A stretch of 64,000 bases of DNA from assembly GCA_963693085.1 (NCBI GenBank), contig OY856409.1, positions 1,621,659,211 to 1,621,723,210 of the forward strand, given 5' to 3'. How positions within the stretch are numbered: position 1 is the first letter of the stretch; the number at the start of each line of letters is the position of its first letter. The DNA comes from Alisma plantago-aquatica. Lineage: Eukaryota > Streptophyta > Magnoliopsida > Alismatales > Alismataceae. This document shows positions 22,408 through 32,845 of the stretch, one piece after another. The notes beneath the pieces are model-generated. The model ran no database searches. It was not told where the DNA came from and was given only the letters and a program-made list of their open reading frames with translations. The translations under genes were made by a program, and so were the position numbers.

Positions 22408-23690
22408 ATGGATAGATCATGGATGTCCATTCTATATCGTTGCACCCTAGAGTTTATTGTTGGTCTTGATCAGTTTATTAGATTTGTGAAGGAACATAGG
22501 AAACAACCTAGAGATAGGTTCTATTATCCATGTAGGCATTGCGGTAATAACTTGAAAGTCAGCACTGGTGACGAAATTGAAAGTCATGTCATGTGCAATG
22601 AGATTGTATAAGGCTATACATAATGCTACTGGCATGGAGAGATTTCAAACCTGAAATCAGTAGATGTCGATAGCAGTGCTTGTTTGGAAGAATAAATTGC
22701 CTCTGATGACATCGATGTGAACAAACTGGTTCCACTAGACATCGTTGATGAGATGTTAGATAGTTGTGGCAAGAGAGGTTATGGATTTTTGCAATGAATT
22801 TCTGAGTGGTAATGATGCTCCTATAAATGATAAGAATATTGAGGAGTATTCTAGCAAAGGGATTTTAGGAGCACTGATGAAAGTAACTAGCTGTGAGCTA
22901 TTGGAACAAGCTCACTTGTATATTTTACACAACATCACTGAAGTGAGTGTTTATATCACGATGATACCAATTTCATCAAGAAATAATATCCACGATCCAA
23001 TTCAATGTGGCTAGCTAGAGAGCATAAAAAGTCATTTATTAAGTGGTTTGATGATAAAGTCTTACATCAACTATCTCAAACACCAAATAATATTGCTGAA
23101 AATATCAAATGACTCACCTTTAAACCAAAAATGAATGTTATATCTTATGAAGGGTTTCACATTAATGGGTTCTCATATTACACAAAGCGTCAAGATGATA
23201 AGAGCGTCATCCAAAATAGTGGGGTCACCCTTCAAGCATCTTCATTGTTTTTTTCTAGTACAAAAGATAAGAGTCTATGTGAACCTAAAATGTCATATTA
23301 TGGTGTCATTGAAGACATATGGGAGTTTGACTATGTAGATTTCATAATTCCGCTCTTTAAGTTAATTGGGTTGATGACACCAAAGGAGTTATAGTGGATG
23401 AATTGGGTTTCACATTAGTGAATTTTAAAAAGATTGGCGAGAAGGGTGAACCATTCATATTTGCATCATAGGCGAAACAAGTATTTTATATTGATGATCC
23501 TACAAATGAAAAATGGTAGGTTGTTCTTCATGTTAAAAGACAGTTCATTGAAGATCCTATAGATGAAGAAGACTACTATGGTAAGTATGATGACTCGATT
23601 CCATTCTCAATTGGGTTGCCAACACCAAATATTGAAGATAATGATGACTTATATGTGCATGGAGATCACACCAAAGGAATATGAATTTAT
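22408..23690 (+). pseudogene. TNP2-type CACTA transposase remnant with catalytic core deleted
   Basis: The N-terminal part from ATG 22408 starts MDRSWM and has 'FIRFVKEHRKQP' and 'YYPCRHCGN', matching the transposase-associated zinc domain that begins TNP2 proteins. Next, after frameshifts, comes 'SCELLEQAHLYILHN' (22890) and 'WLAREHKKSFIKWF' (23010), which normally lie after the catalytic and DUF4218 regions. The C-terminal DUF4216-like part (23131-23690) has 'YYGVIEDIWEFDY' and 'AKQVFYIDDP'. The DDE core between these is absent. So this copy lost its transposase activity. Confidence 0.82.
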
Positions 23691-23836
23691 AAAAGATCTC
23701 AATATTAGAGCCATGTTTTTATTTTTTAAAATGTTTTATTTTTTTGAATGTTAGATCGATGTGAACTTCACAATGTTATATTAATTTTAGTTATGTTAAA
23801 TGTTAAATGTTTGATTTTTTTGTATGACACTTTCAG

Positions 23837-26110
23837 ATGGTTGACCATGAGTATGATGATCGTGATGATGATTACCATGAGGGTGAGGCCCTGCCTCACA
23901 ATGTATGTTTTATAGTATATCCTATATCTAGATACATATATATATATATGCCCATTTATAAGTTATATCCTATATGTGTTTTTTTGTCAATTTTTAGGTT
24001 AATGATGTAGCCCTTGAAAACCTTGTGTCACTTGATGAGAAGAAAAAAAATTTGAAAAAATATGGGGCTTCACTATGATGAACAAGTTTCTACAACAAAG
24101 GGGAAATGGACAAAAATTATTTGTGGATTTTGATCATACAGGAAATCCAATTGGGGTTAACTGTAGCTCGTTTGTTTCATATCTTGGGGTTCTTACTCAT
24201 AGCCATTGTAGTGTAAATGCATAATCTTGGCATACAGTTCCTAAAGGGAAGAAATACTTGGTATGGAAAGAACTGTGTGTGAGATATTATCATTTGCAAT
24301 TCTATTTTGAAATTTATTTACACTTCTATTTTTTAGAATACTCTATTAAATATATGAAATTTTGCAGAGTATATTTGAACTGGATGAAAGCCTACATCAT
24401 AAAAAGGTGATGTAACATAGTGGGAGGGTCCTAAGGAACTATAGGAAAACTCTCAACCGATAATACATACGAGAGGCTGATAAGAGGAAGAACTCAGTCG
24501 TTGAGAAATGGAACTACTTGGACCTGGCTTAGTGGAAGGTGTTTGTTTCCAAGAGAAATTCTGATGAATTCAAGATATTAAGTGTCACTCCCATTTTAAT
24601 TAATATACATTCTTATGAATTCACCTATTCACGATTGACCTTGATTGTTACTAACTAAATCGATGTGATTACTTATAAGGCTATGAGCGATGCTCAAAGA
24701 CCAAGGCATGCAATGAATGTGCATGACCACAAGATGGGTCCAAGTGGCTATGCAGCTCTTCGCCAAAAACTACAGACGTCTTCCATTCAACATCCAATTG
24801 CTCCTAATACTGAGATTGGTGAGTCCTCTACTATCACTCATGCAGCACTACATCGCCATGATGTGTGGATAGCTGGAAGGCAAAACAAAAAAGGAGATAT
24901 AACCAACCCCACAACTATTGAGATGGCTGCAAAAATGGTAAAATTTAACTCTCAGAGCAATTAGTATTGATGATTATTATGTTTGCTTACCAATTTCTAT
25001 TGATGATGATTAGCGGGAACTTCACAAGTAGAGGAAGCAAGGCTCGTTCGTCCCTGATGTCACAAGAGATGAATTGACAGTTGCTCTCAGTAACCCAGAG
25101 CATCCTGGATGTGTTAGGGTTGTAGGGGATGGAGTGGGCCTAAGAGCGTTCTTTGGGCCATCACAACACAAACATGTCCAAAAATGGAGAATTTCAAAAG
25201 CTGAGGCAACCTATTCTTTTTTTAGAATGTTATTGGAAAGGGAATTCATGAATCAAAAAGTGTTTCTTTTAGCTATGTATAGGTAGATGGGTTAGTTGAT
25301 AAGAGAGTCTAGGAAGCATTGAGCAAATGGCAGGCATCTCAGTCTGCCACCCTGACAATACATGTAGCATTCAACTCTTCCCCTGTGATAGAGGTGGTTG
25401 GGAGTGATCCTGTAGAGGTGGTTGGGAGTAATCATGTAGACCCACCACTTGGCACGTCCATTGTAAGTATTTTAGTGACATAGTAGTTAGTATTTTCAAG
25501 ATGATATGTTTATTTATGTATATACCATACTCTATGTAAATTTGTAGAGGTTGAAGCCATTTTGTCTTAAATTGAAAGAATTTGTTGTTGCATAGGGTGA
25601 GGCTTATCCACATTTTCAAGGTAACACGATTCATGGCACTCCAGTACCTGATGGTGTGGTTCTTGTGAGCCTGAGGCTTGTGTTCGCTACTAGATGGTAG
25701 CATCCATTGCCATATGCCTACCAGATGCTGACACACTTGGTGAAGAAGAAGGCAGAGTGGTCTTGTGGCCCGAAACGGATGTCATCTATACTGATCATGT
25801 ATGGTAAATTTACATTACATTAATTTGTATATATGTATATATGTGACAATTGATATGAAATTATATATGTATAGGACAAAGAGAAGAAACCCACTACACC
25901 TCATCCTCCTCCACCTCCACCTCTTCCTGAAGTACCTAGTTGGCTTGTAAAGGACCTATATGACTTGATACGTTCTCAATGCAGGGGTATGGCAATATGG
26001 ATAAGCAAACTTCCCAAAAAAAATCCTATGATTGTTTCTATAAGGAGGAGGCTGCATGTCAATCATATTATAATAATATATTTATACAAGATATTTTGGA
26101 TTTGTTTACT
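23837..26110 (+). pseudogene. TNPA-like (Transposase_24 type) CACTA gene remnant with introns
   Basis: The exons start after TTTCAG with MVDHEYDDRDDD at 23837. Conserved pieces follow: 'GNPIGVNCSSFVSYLGVL' (24130), 'YREADK'-like text and 'VVEKWNYLDL' (24500), 'AMSDAQRPRHAMNVHDHKMG' (24680), 'RDELTVALSNPEHPGCVR' (25060) and 'VGDGVGLRAFFGPSQ' (25110). This series matches the plant En/Spm TNPA/Transposase_24 family, which binds subterminal repeats. A Pro-rich tail (25900) precedes the protease part. Several stops break the exons. Confidence 0.78.
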
Positions 26111-27210
26111 TATACTTGACTGAATACATCTATGATAAAACTATAGATATGGTGAGATCTTGTTTATATATCTATATACCTTGTTTTATATACGGTGATA
26201 TGTTTTCTTACATATTAATGCATACATAACATATGTTTTGCATTCACTTAGACCGGGTCTGTACAGAATCTTCATTTACCCATGTGGGATTTCTAATTCC
26301 ATCCTTGATCAATCGTGTACATAAAGACCCTTCATCAGTTATCTTATACTTCTTTATCACTTTTAAATATTTTGGTAAAGTAAAGAAGAGCATGATAATA
26401 GCTACATTCAATGTTGAGTAAGAGTACTTTACTTATAATTTGGACTTAAGAAAATTACATTTTATTGTGGATTTTGAGTTATGTATTTTTAACTTTCTTA
26501 TCTCTAGTGGTAAGCATTGGGAGTTACTGGTTGTTGTCCCTGAGACATTGATTGTTTATCATCTAGACCCTGAGGAGAAGGAATTAGACAAATTGGGGCA
26601 CATAATGAAAAGACCATTATTTACATGAGAATTTTTTTATATTTATGTCCATTAACATCTATTATTACATTACTATTTAGTAATGTAATTTAATGTGTTA
26701 AATTAATGTGTAGGGCTTTAATAGATTTCAAAAGAGTTGTAGGAGTCATGTGCAACAAAAGGAAAGCGTTAGTCTGGGAGAATGTAAAAGTAGTTTCCTG
26801 ACTCCAATGTATATATTATTTATGTGAACTATGCTTATTCTTATTTATTAACATTTTGTATGTTGAAATTTATAGTGTGATGTACAGGACAACGACTTGG
26901 CATGTGAATACTACATGATGTGGTATATGGACCTAATTGTCAGATATGTTGCACAAGAAATTGAAAACATACAACATGTATTATATATTCTTGATCATCA
27001 TATATAAGTATAGTCTCATTAGATAATATAAAAATATCAAACTTATTAATTATATATATACACGTCAATCTCTTTGCAGGTGTTTAAAACCAGTGACTTT
27101 ATTACATGGGAAAAGTTATTCGGTGTATGTGATCCCTATACGATGGAACAATTAGATGATATAAGAGAACAATGGGCAAAAGCCTTTCAGCGGAAGGTAA
27201 TTTTTTATTA
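26111..27210 (+). pseudogene. Ulp1-like cysteine protease domain of the CACTA gene
   Basis: Exons downstream of the TNPA-like part show 'SSGKHWELLVVVPETLIVYHLDP' in pieces near 26500-26570, with the catalytic His (KHW) and Asp (HLDP). 'DVQDNDLACEYYMMWYMD' at about 26882-26935 carries the Gln and the catalytic Cys of C48/Ulp1 proteases. A last exon from 27081 has 'LDDIREQWAKAF', the usual end of this domain in CACTA proteins. The exon borders show AG/GT. Ulp1 enzymes remove SUMO; in transposons the role is unknown. Confidence 0.75.
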
Positions 27211-27387
27211 TAATTGGAGTACCAATGATGATAAAGAATAACATTTCTAAACTTTGATGTCATAATTATTTCAGTATTTGATGGCATTTCTAAACTTTGA
27301 AAGACAAGCTTATATATACATGTGTGAATGACTTTTTTTGAATTGTCTTATTGAAATTTGATATATATACATGTGTGTGAATGTGAA
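27211..27387 (+). other. CACTA 3' non-coding region before the nested insertion
   Basis: AT-rich, with the text CATGTGTGTGAATG that recurs downstream of the nested element at 44758-44880. GTGAA at 27383-27387 is the left target duplication of the nested element. Confidence 0.6.
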
Positions 27388-28308
27388 TGTGAAAGATTGG
27401 ATTTCTGGCTTAATTCCGAGGACATAATTTCTTTTAAGGTGTGTAGGATGTGATGGAGTGGATTTTTGAAATCCATAAATCTCCAATAATATATTAGAAT
27501 CCATATCTTCAGTTATAATGAGAGTTCCAAGTATTTTAGTAAAGCTAGAAGGTTGATTGAGATTTATATAATGATTAAGATCTCTCTTTTTATGCCTTCT
27601 TGAGGAATTTAATTGAATGATCTAACAATTTAGTTTTGGCACCAAATTCATGTACAAGGTACCTTTTGTAGTGAGGAAGCTATAGTTAAATTTTGGTGGC
27701 AATTGGATGTTCCTAGACGAAGTTATTTAGGTTTGAATATCATGAAATAATGTGCATATTGATGGGTAATCGACTTAAGTTCAACAATCTAAGCCTAAGC
27801 TAGGCTGTGTCACGCACCCCTTATTTGTGGGTGGGCTGCTTAGAGGTTTTGTAGCCATAGATCTGAGATCCAGTGGCTAGGAATGCCTACTTATGAGAGC
27901 CACAGATGTGGCCTGTTTGTGGGGCACTACCAGCCCTTGGATGACAATCAGACGACTAGGAGTTCTCCTCCTACCTTCAAGTCGCAAGGGAGAACGTGGG
28001 TGGGGAGACGAGGCCCCGACCCACTTCCACCACATCACAAATCATGGATCAAGAGGTTGGACTAGAGGAGTAGTTGATCCCGTCTCATCGAGATAAGCAG
28101 GCTGACCCATTACTTGGGGGTAGTGGCTGAGAGACAAGGGAAATCAGAGTCCCACTGCCTTACCCCGTCTCCACTGGTTTTACAGCTGAAGGATGTGAGC
28201 ACAGTAGAAAAAACAAGGAGTCAGAGAGGAGATCGAAAGGTAATGAGTGTATGAAATCGAAGTTCAAGGTCACCGGAGCCGAAGACAACGTGTTCTATGG
28301 ACCCAAGT
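27388..28308 (+). repeat. 5' LTR of the LARD-like element, first part
   Basis: 921 bp, homologous to the start of 42586-44730. It is interrupted at 28309 by the Tekay element; CAAGT (28304-28308) is the left target duplication. At 27420-27450 it contains a Tekay-style AGGACATAATTTCTTTTAAGG box followed by TGTGATGGAG, which looks like an older polypurine tract plus LTR start inside the present LTR. Confidence 0.9.
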
Positions 28309-28939
28309 TGTGATAAAGTGAGTTTTTCTAATTCTTTTATACTTTGTTCCTTTAATCTTCAATATATATCTCAAAACCCTAATTCTCCTAAAATTAGTTA
28401 GTCATTCAAAGATTGGAATTTCAAGCCCAAACTTTACCAACATGTGGGGTATGCTATGGTGAAGCTATGGTCCAAATTTCATGTCATTCGGACATTCCTA
28501 GCTCCCTCTATGATTTTTACAAGTTCTATTAATGTTTGATCAAATATATGTCACGATTTCAATCATCAAGCTATAGTTTTGGTTATTTTTCCCCCTTGGT
28601 TCGCGGCGCTGACGTCACCCGCCTCTCCTGAGCAATTGTGACCATCAGATGGCGTGTCCATGGATGCTGGGTGGATCGGACGGCCATCCGGTCGTCCTCT
28701 TCCTCTGTTTGACCCGCGAGGACATGGCTACAGCCACCTCGGACCACTCCTCGCCACTCCACGCCGCTTCGCGAGCAACCAACCGAGGCATTGCCTCCAC
28801 CTCACCTCCACGAACCCAGTGATCTCTTGCACGACCTCCAAAAGCGACCACAGCTCCTCTCACGATCTCGCCGACGAGCAACCTTCCCCAACTGGCACTG
28901 AGACCAATTGGGCATTTGTAAATCACCTGCCCCCACTCC

Positions 28940-28946
28940 TATATAA
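28940..28946 (+). promoter_or_regulatory. TATA box of the Tekay 5' LTR
   Basis: TATATAA within CTCCTATATAACCACAC lies mid-LTR and is conserved in the 3' LTR at 36859-36865. It is the best promoter candidate for the element transcript. Confidence 0.6.
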
Positions 28947-30343
28947 CCACACTAACAGCTTCATCGACACCCCTTTGATTCGCCTCACCCTCCAATTCAC
29001 CCAAAGCAACCCCTGAGAGCTCCGCCCTCAAACTCATCTTCTTCTTTCCGCTCTGCCGCCGTCGAGCTGCTAGGCTAGACCTCTCCCGGCCTGCTCGTCC
29101 CAAATTGGGTCTCCACCGAGCCCCGAGGGACCTCAAGTCACCTCGACGGCACCTCAAAGTCAAGCTTCCTCGACCGCTGCTCCTGCTTTTCCCTCCGCTC
29201 GCCGCGAGCCGTGCTGCTCGCCGGACATCTAGCCGACCCAGCGCCTCGCGGGGAGCTACGACCTGCAAGCTAGCCGCCTGAGCTCGGATCTCCCTCACGA
29301 AGGTGAACCCGACCTCTTTCTCGCGCAAGAACGAGCACAGCCATCGCCCGAGCTCGTCGGAGCTGAAGGCAGAGCAAACCCAGTCTAGCTGAAGACAAGG
29401 GAGAGCGGGACCCACCGTCGTCCAGTTGGACCAGTGAGGTAAATCCACCTCAGCATGTAGATCTTTTCTTTTATACGCGAGTGAGATCTCGACCGTTGGA
29501 TCTAAGCATCCAACGGTCCTTCATGTATCTAGATTTCGTTGTATTTACTCAAAATTCAGTAAATAACCTAATATTGGGACATTTGTAAAAATTAGTAGGA
29601 GTATCAGAAAAATACAAATAAGTACTCTGTTTTGATCAGAAAAATACGAGGATCACGATTTTGACATCTGTTGACCCTAAATCTGACTCGAGTAATTACT
29701 CATGCCTTTTTTGTGTATATCTTGATTAATTATTTTAAAAATACTCGAATCTGTTTAAATCACCAAAAACCTGTGATAATCATCTTTTTGCATCCTTATC
29801 ATCATGGAATGATCAGATCCTTTTATTATAACTCAATTATCAATAAAACCTATTTATCACTCCTTTCCCTATTTTGACCTACCAATATGTGCATAATTAA
29901 TTAATATGATCTTTAGACCATGATTCTGACTTTAGGAACCTACTCTGATGTGACAATAATAATCTTGGACTCAACTCCATACTCTATGATCCTTACTCAA
30001 CTCTCATGAGTCCAAATCTATAAAAGGGCCTTTTATATACTCTTTAGAATATGGGTAACTTGAAAAATATATCTAATAAATACCAAATCTTCAATAATTT
30101 TAGGAAATCGAAGGTACCAGTGAGGAGCATCTCTGGACTCCCCACTTCTGAATAGAAGGTACGCCATTAACTCTCACTTGGCTTATAATAATGTATGGTT
30201 GTAAAATAGTGTAAGAACTTGGCATATGGTATTGTTTGAAATAGAGCTATATGAGTACCCAACTTTGATGATGTTTGCTTTAAATATATATATTTTGCAA
30301 AATGATAACATAATATATTTCTGTCCATTATATGAAAAGCACC

Positions 30344-30490
30344 AACTCTTTGGCAGTGTGCTTGGAAGTGACCTAACTCTTTGGTAGTGGTCACACTGTA
30401 CATACGACCTAACTCTTTGGTAGTGTTCAGACGTAACTCTTTGGCAGTGGTCACAATGTACATATGATCTAACTCTTTGGTAGTGATCGT
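30344..30490 (+). repeat. Minisatellite in the Tekay LTR (core AACTCTTTGGNAGTG)
   Basis: Five units of 24-36 nt share CTAACTCTTTGGTAGTG, each followed by a variable tail such as GTCACACTGTACATACGAC. The same array is at about 38260-38410 in the 3' LTR. Confidence 0.85.
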
Positions 30491-31077
30491 AAAGGCCTTG
30501 AGATATAATGGAAAATATGCTTAAAAGATGTTTGTGCTTTGTTGTAAATAAACTTTCTTTCAGTTTGAGAATGATTTTCCTTACCATATTGCTTATTACT
30601 GCCAAGTTACTTTTAATGTTATTGCCAAGATATGATGAGAGTTAAATTATATTACGCGGAGGCGTACTCAGTACAATATATTTATATATTGTGCTGACGC
30701 GTACCAATTGTATATGTTTTATAGGTACCTTCTTCTTATGATGCTCATGATGAAAGAAAGATGATGTTGCTACTCTATATGCTGGCTCACAAATCAGATC
30801 TATCATGGGGATGCTAAAGCTAAATGGGACTCTTAGATTATGTTTCTTTTTCTTATGTATTTAGTTTCTCATGTATGAAGTTTCTTCTGTAGAACTCCTA
30901 TGCCTTCGGGCCCCTATGTAATGGATACATTTGGTTTATGTATGGAAGCTTTTTATTTGGTGCATTTATATATTCATGTGTTTGATCCACTCAGGGACGG
31001 GCAACTTTAACTCTATTGTACCCCTTATGTTGGCGCCTGAGGTGTACAGTGGAGTTAGGTTGTTAACCCGTGAGAGA

Positions 31078-31088
31078 TGGTATCAGAG
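31078..31088 (+). promoter_or_regulatory. Primer binding site of the Tekay element
   Basis: TGGTATCAGAG lies two bases after the 5' LTR, complementary to the 3' end of initiator Met tRNA. The match ends after 11 bases (AAGG follows instead of C). Confidence 0.85.
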
Positions 31089-31581
31089 AAGGCACATGAA
31101 TCAATATAGATGTATCAAATAATTAGTAACCTTACGTAGACCTAGGGTAACCCACATTTAGCAGTAAATTGCCGAGGTGTCTAGAAGGGTACCTTGCGGA
31201 AGGTTCTGACATAATACTCTCCCCATCCGTTTTCACGGTGCGAGGGTTCCCGTCGCAAGCTATCTGCCTGGCTAACGCAATTATTGTTAAAGTGGGCACC
31301 CTTACCTTAGAAAAATCCTTCCTCTCATCTTTTCTCAATTAAGGACTACCCCCCCAACCAACCTATTTAGTGAATAATATACACTAGGCTTCTCATCTAC
31401 TTTCTCTCTCATGACCATGATCGATGATATACTCTCTCTATTATGTGGGTAGATTAGGAGAAATGGGAACAACTAAAAGACGTGAAAAAAAAATAATAAT
31501 ACATGCCATGATTGCTAAATCTTGTTTTGGTTGCATTATGATCTATCTCAAATAAATCTCTAAACTGCCTTTTATACGAAC
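31089..31581 (+). other. 5' leader of the Tekay element
   Basis: Untranslated region between PBS and gag. No conserved protein is seen. It contains short A-runs near 31490. Confidence 0.6.
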
Positions 31582-32820
31582 TTGCAGATGCCTCCAACAA
31601 CTAGGTCCAAGAGAACAAGATCTAGTGATGGCTCTGGTGATGAATCTGAATCACGCCCTAATAAGACCAAGGCTGTAGGCAGTTGGGAAGAGCAAAAGAA
31701 GGTGATGTTGGAATGCATGCATGCCCTAGCCCTAAAAGAAACCAGCAATAGTGCCTCATCCTCTAGGACCAACCATGAAACCACCATTAGTGACTTCCTT
31801 AAACTCAAACCCAAAACCTTTCATGGAGAAGACTTAGGTGAAGTCCTAGATAAAGCCGATGCATGGATCATATCTGTTGAAAATGTCGTTAGAGCCCTTA
31901 AGTGTCCTGAGGAAGATAAGGTCACCTTTTCTACCTACCAACTTAGGGGGTCCGCGAAGTTATGGTGGGAAAATTATTACCATACACGAGCACTTCCAGA
32001 TGCCCCCATAGGTTGGGAGGAGTTTAAGGGGATCTTTACCAACCGTTTCATGCCCATATCAGCTAGGAAGGAGAAGAAGAAACAGTTCAATAACCTCACC
32101 CAAGGAAACCTATCTGTTGTTGACTATGTTAGGTCCTTTAGACTCCTAGAGCGTCATGCTCGCAACCTTGATGAAGATGAAAAGATTGAACACTTCATAG
32201 ATGGCCTTAACCAAAAAATCAAAGTTCACCTTTGCACCTCAACCCATCCTACCTTTGAAGCTGCCATCAACAATGCCCTTACCCAAGAAAGAACCTTAGG
32301 GAAGAGCAAAACACCAAGCTTGGGATACCTGGGTCTAACCGATGCATCCGTCACCAAGGGCAAGGAGAAGGAAAATGATAAGAAGAAGCCTAACAGCCAT
32401 GGCATGGGCAGAGGAGGAGGAAATCACCATAGGGGTCAATCATTCCGAGGAGGACCAAACGGGGGAGGTCGAGGCCAAGGAGGACCATACAGGAATTCCA
32501 AATGCAAAATTTGTGGTGGGTTTCATCCTGGAAAATGCAAGTTTGAAAAGCCAATCTGTTTCTATTGCAAGAAGGAGGGACACATGAAGTTCAATTGTCC
32601 AAATCTGGTCCAGGGGGCACCTCAGAATTGTCCTGCCCCATTACCTCAGCCTGGAGCTCCACCTGCTCAACCAGCTGTCCCTATAGCTCAGGCTCAGCCA
32701 GAACATCGTCAGGGCCGAGTCTTTGCAATTGATGTAGAGGAAGCTAAAGCCAATGATAACCGTCTGATTGAAGGTAACAATGTTAATAATTCTTTTGTGA
32801 TAAATCCTTGGAAACCATAA
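31582..32820 (+). CDS. gag: Gag of the Tekay-type chromovirus
   Basis: 412 codons; the second Met at 31588 (MPPTTRSK) may be the true start. The retrotransposon Gag fold lies at about residues 70-240, with 'LRGSAKLWWENYY' near 121 and 'FNNLTQGNLSVVDYVRSF' near 169. A Gly/Arg-rich basic part at 275-305 is followed by two zinc-binding knuckles, C308-C311-H315-C319 (short form) and the standard CCHC at C326-C329-H334-C339. Gag forms the particle and packages RNA. The frame ends at TAA 32818, 25 bases before the pol start and in a different frame. The last 16 codons lie in an intron-like segment (32774-32843) and have no match in usual Gag. Confidence 0.92.
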   Translation: MQMPPTTRSKRTRSSDGSGDESESRPNKTKAVGSWEEQKKVMLECMHALALKETSNSASSSRTNHETTISDFLKLKPKTFHGEDLGEVLDKADAWIISVENVVRALKCPEEDKVTFSTYQLRGSAKLWWENYYHTRALPDAPIGWEEFKGIFTNRFMPISARKEKKKQFNNLTQGNLSVVDYVRSFRLLERHARNLDEDEKIEHFIDGLNQKIKVHLCTSTHPTFEAAINNALTQERTLGKSKTPSLGYLGLTDASVTKGKEKENDKKKPNSHGMGRGGGNHHRGQSFRGGPNGGGRGQGGPYRNSKCKICGGFHPGKCKFEKPICFYCKKEGHMKFNCPNLVQGAPQNCPAPLPQPGAPPAQPAVPIAQAQPEHRQGRVFAIDVEEAKANDNRLIEGNNVNNSFVINPWKP

Positions 32821-32843
32821 TTTCATATAAAATCATAATGTAG
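32774..32843 (+). other. Candidate 70-nt GT-AG intron between gag and pol
   Basis: The segment begins GTAACAATG and ends ATAATGTAG. It is strongly A/T-rich and about the minimum size for plant introns. Exact removal joins a Gag Glu-Gly codon split (G at 32773, GT at 32844-32845) to ATG 32846 and puts gag and pol in one frame, with the join just before the protease, as in the single-frame Tekay elements. The unspliced RNA would give Gag alone. Confidence 0.55.
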
Positions 32844-32845
32844 GT

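Larger units (their letters stand above)
28309..31075 (+). repeat. 5' LTR of the Tekay-type element
   Basis: It starts TGTGATAAAG and ends CCCGTGAGA (3' LTR: CCCGTGACA). A GC-rich, stop-poor block lies at 28600-29440 and is repeated in the 3' LTR. A TATA box lies at 28940, a possible AATAAA at 29842, and a minisatellite at 30344-30490. Open frames in the GC-rich block have no recognisable protein family. Confidence 0.93.

Noticed and set aside
28654..29448. GC-rich open frames (120 and 169 codons), conserved at 36573-37367
   Set aside because: Conservation is due to LTR duplication, not to selection on a protein.
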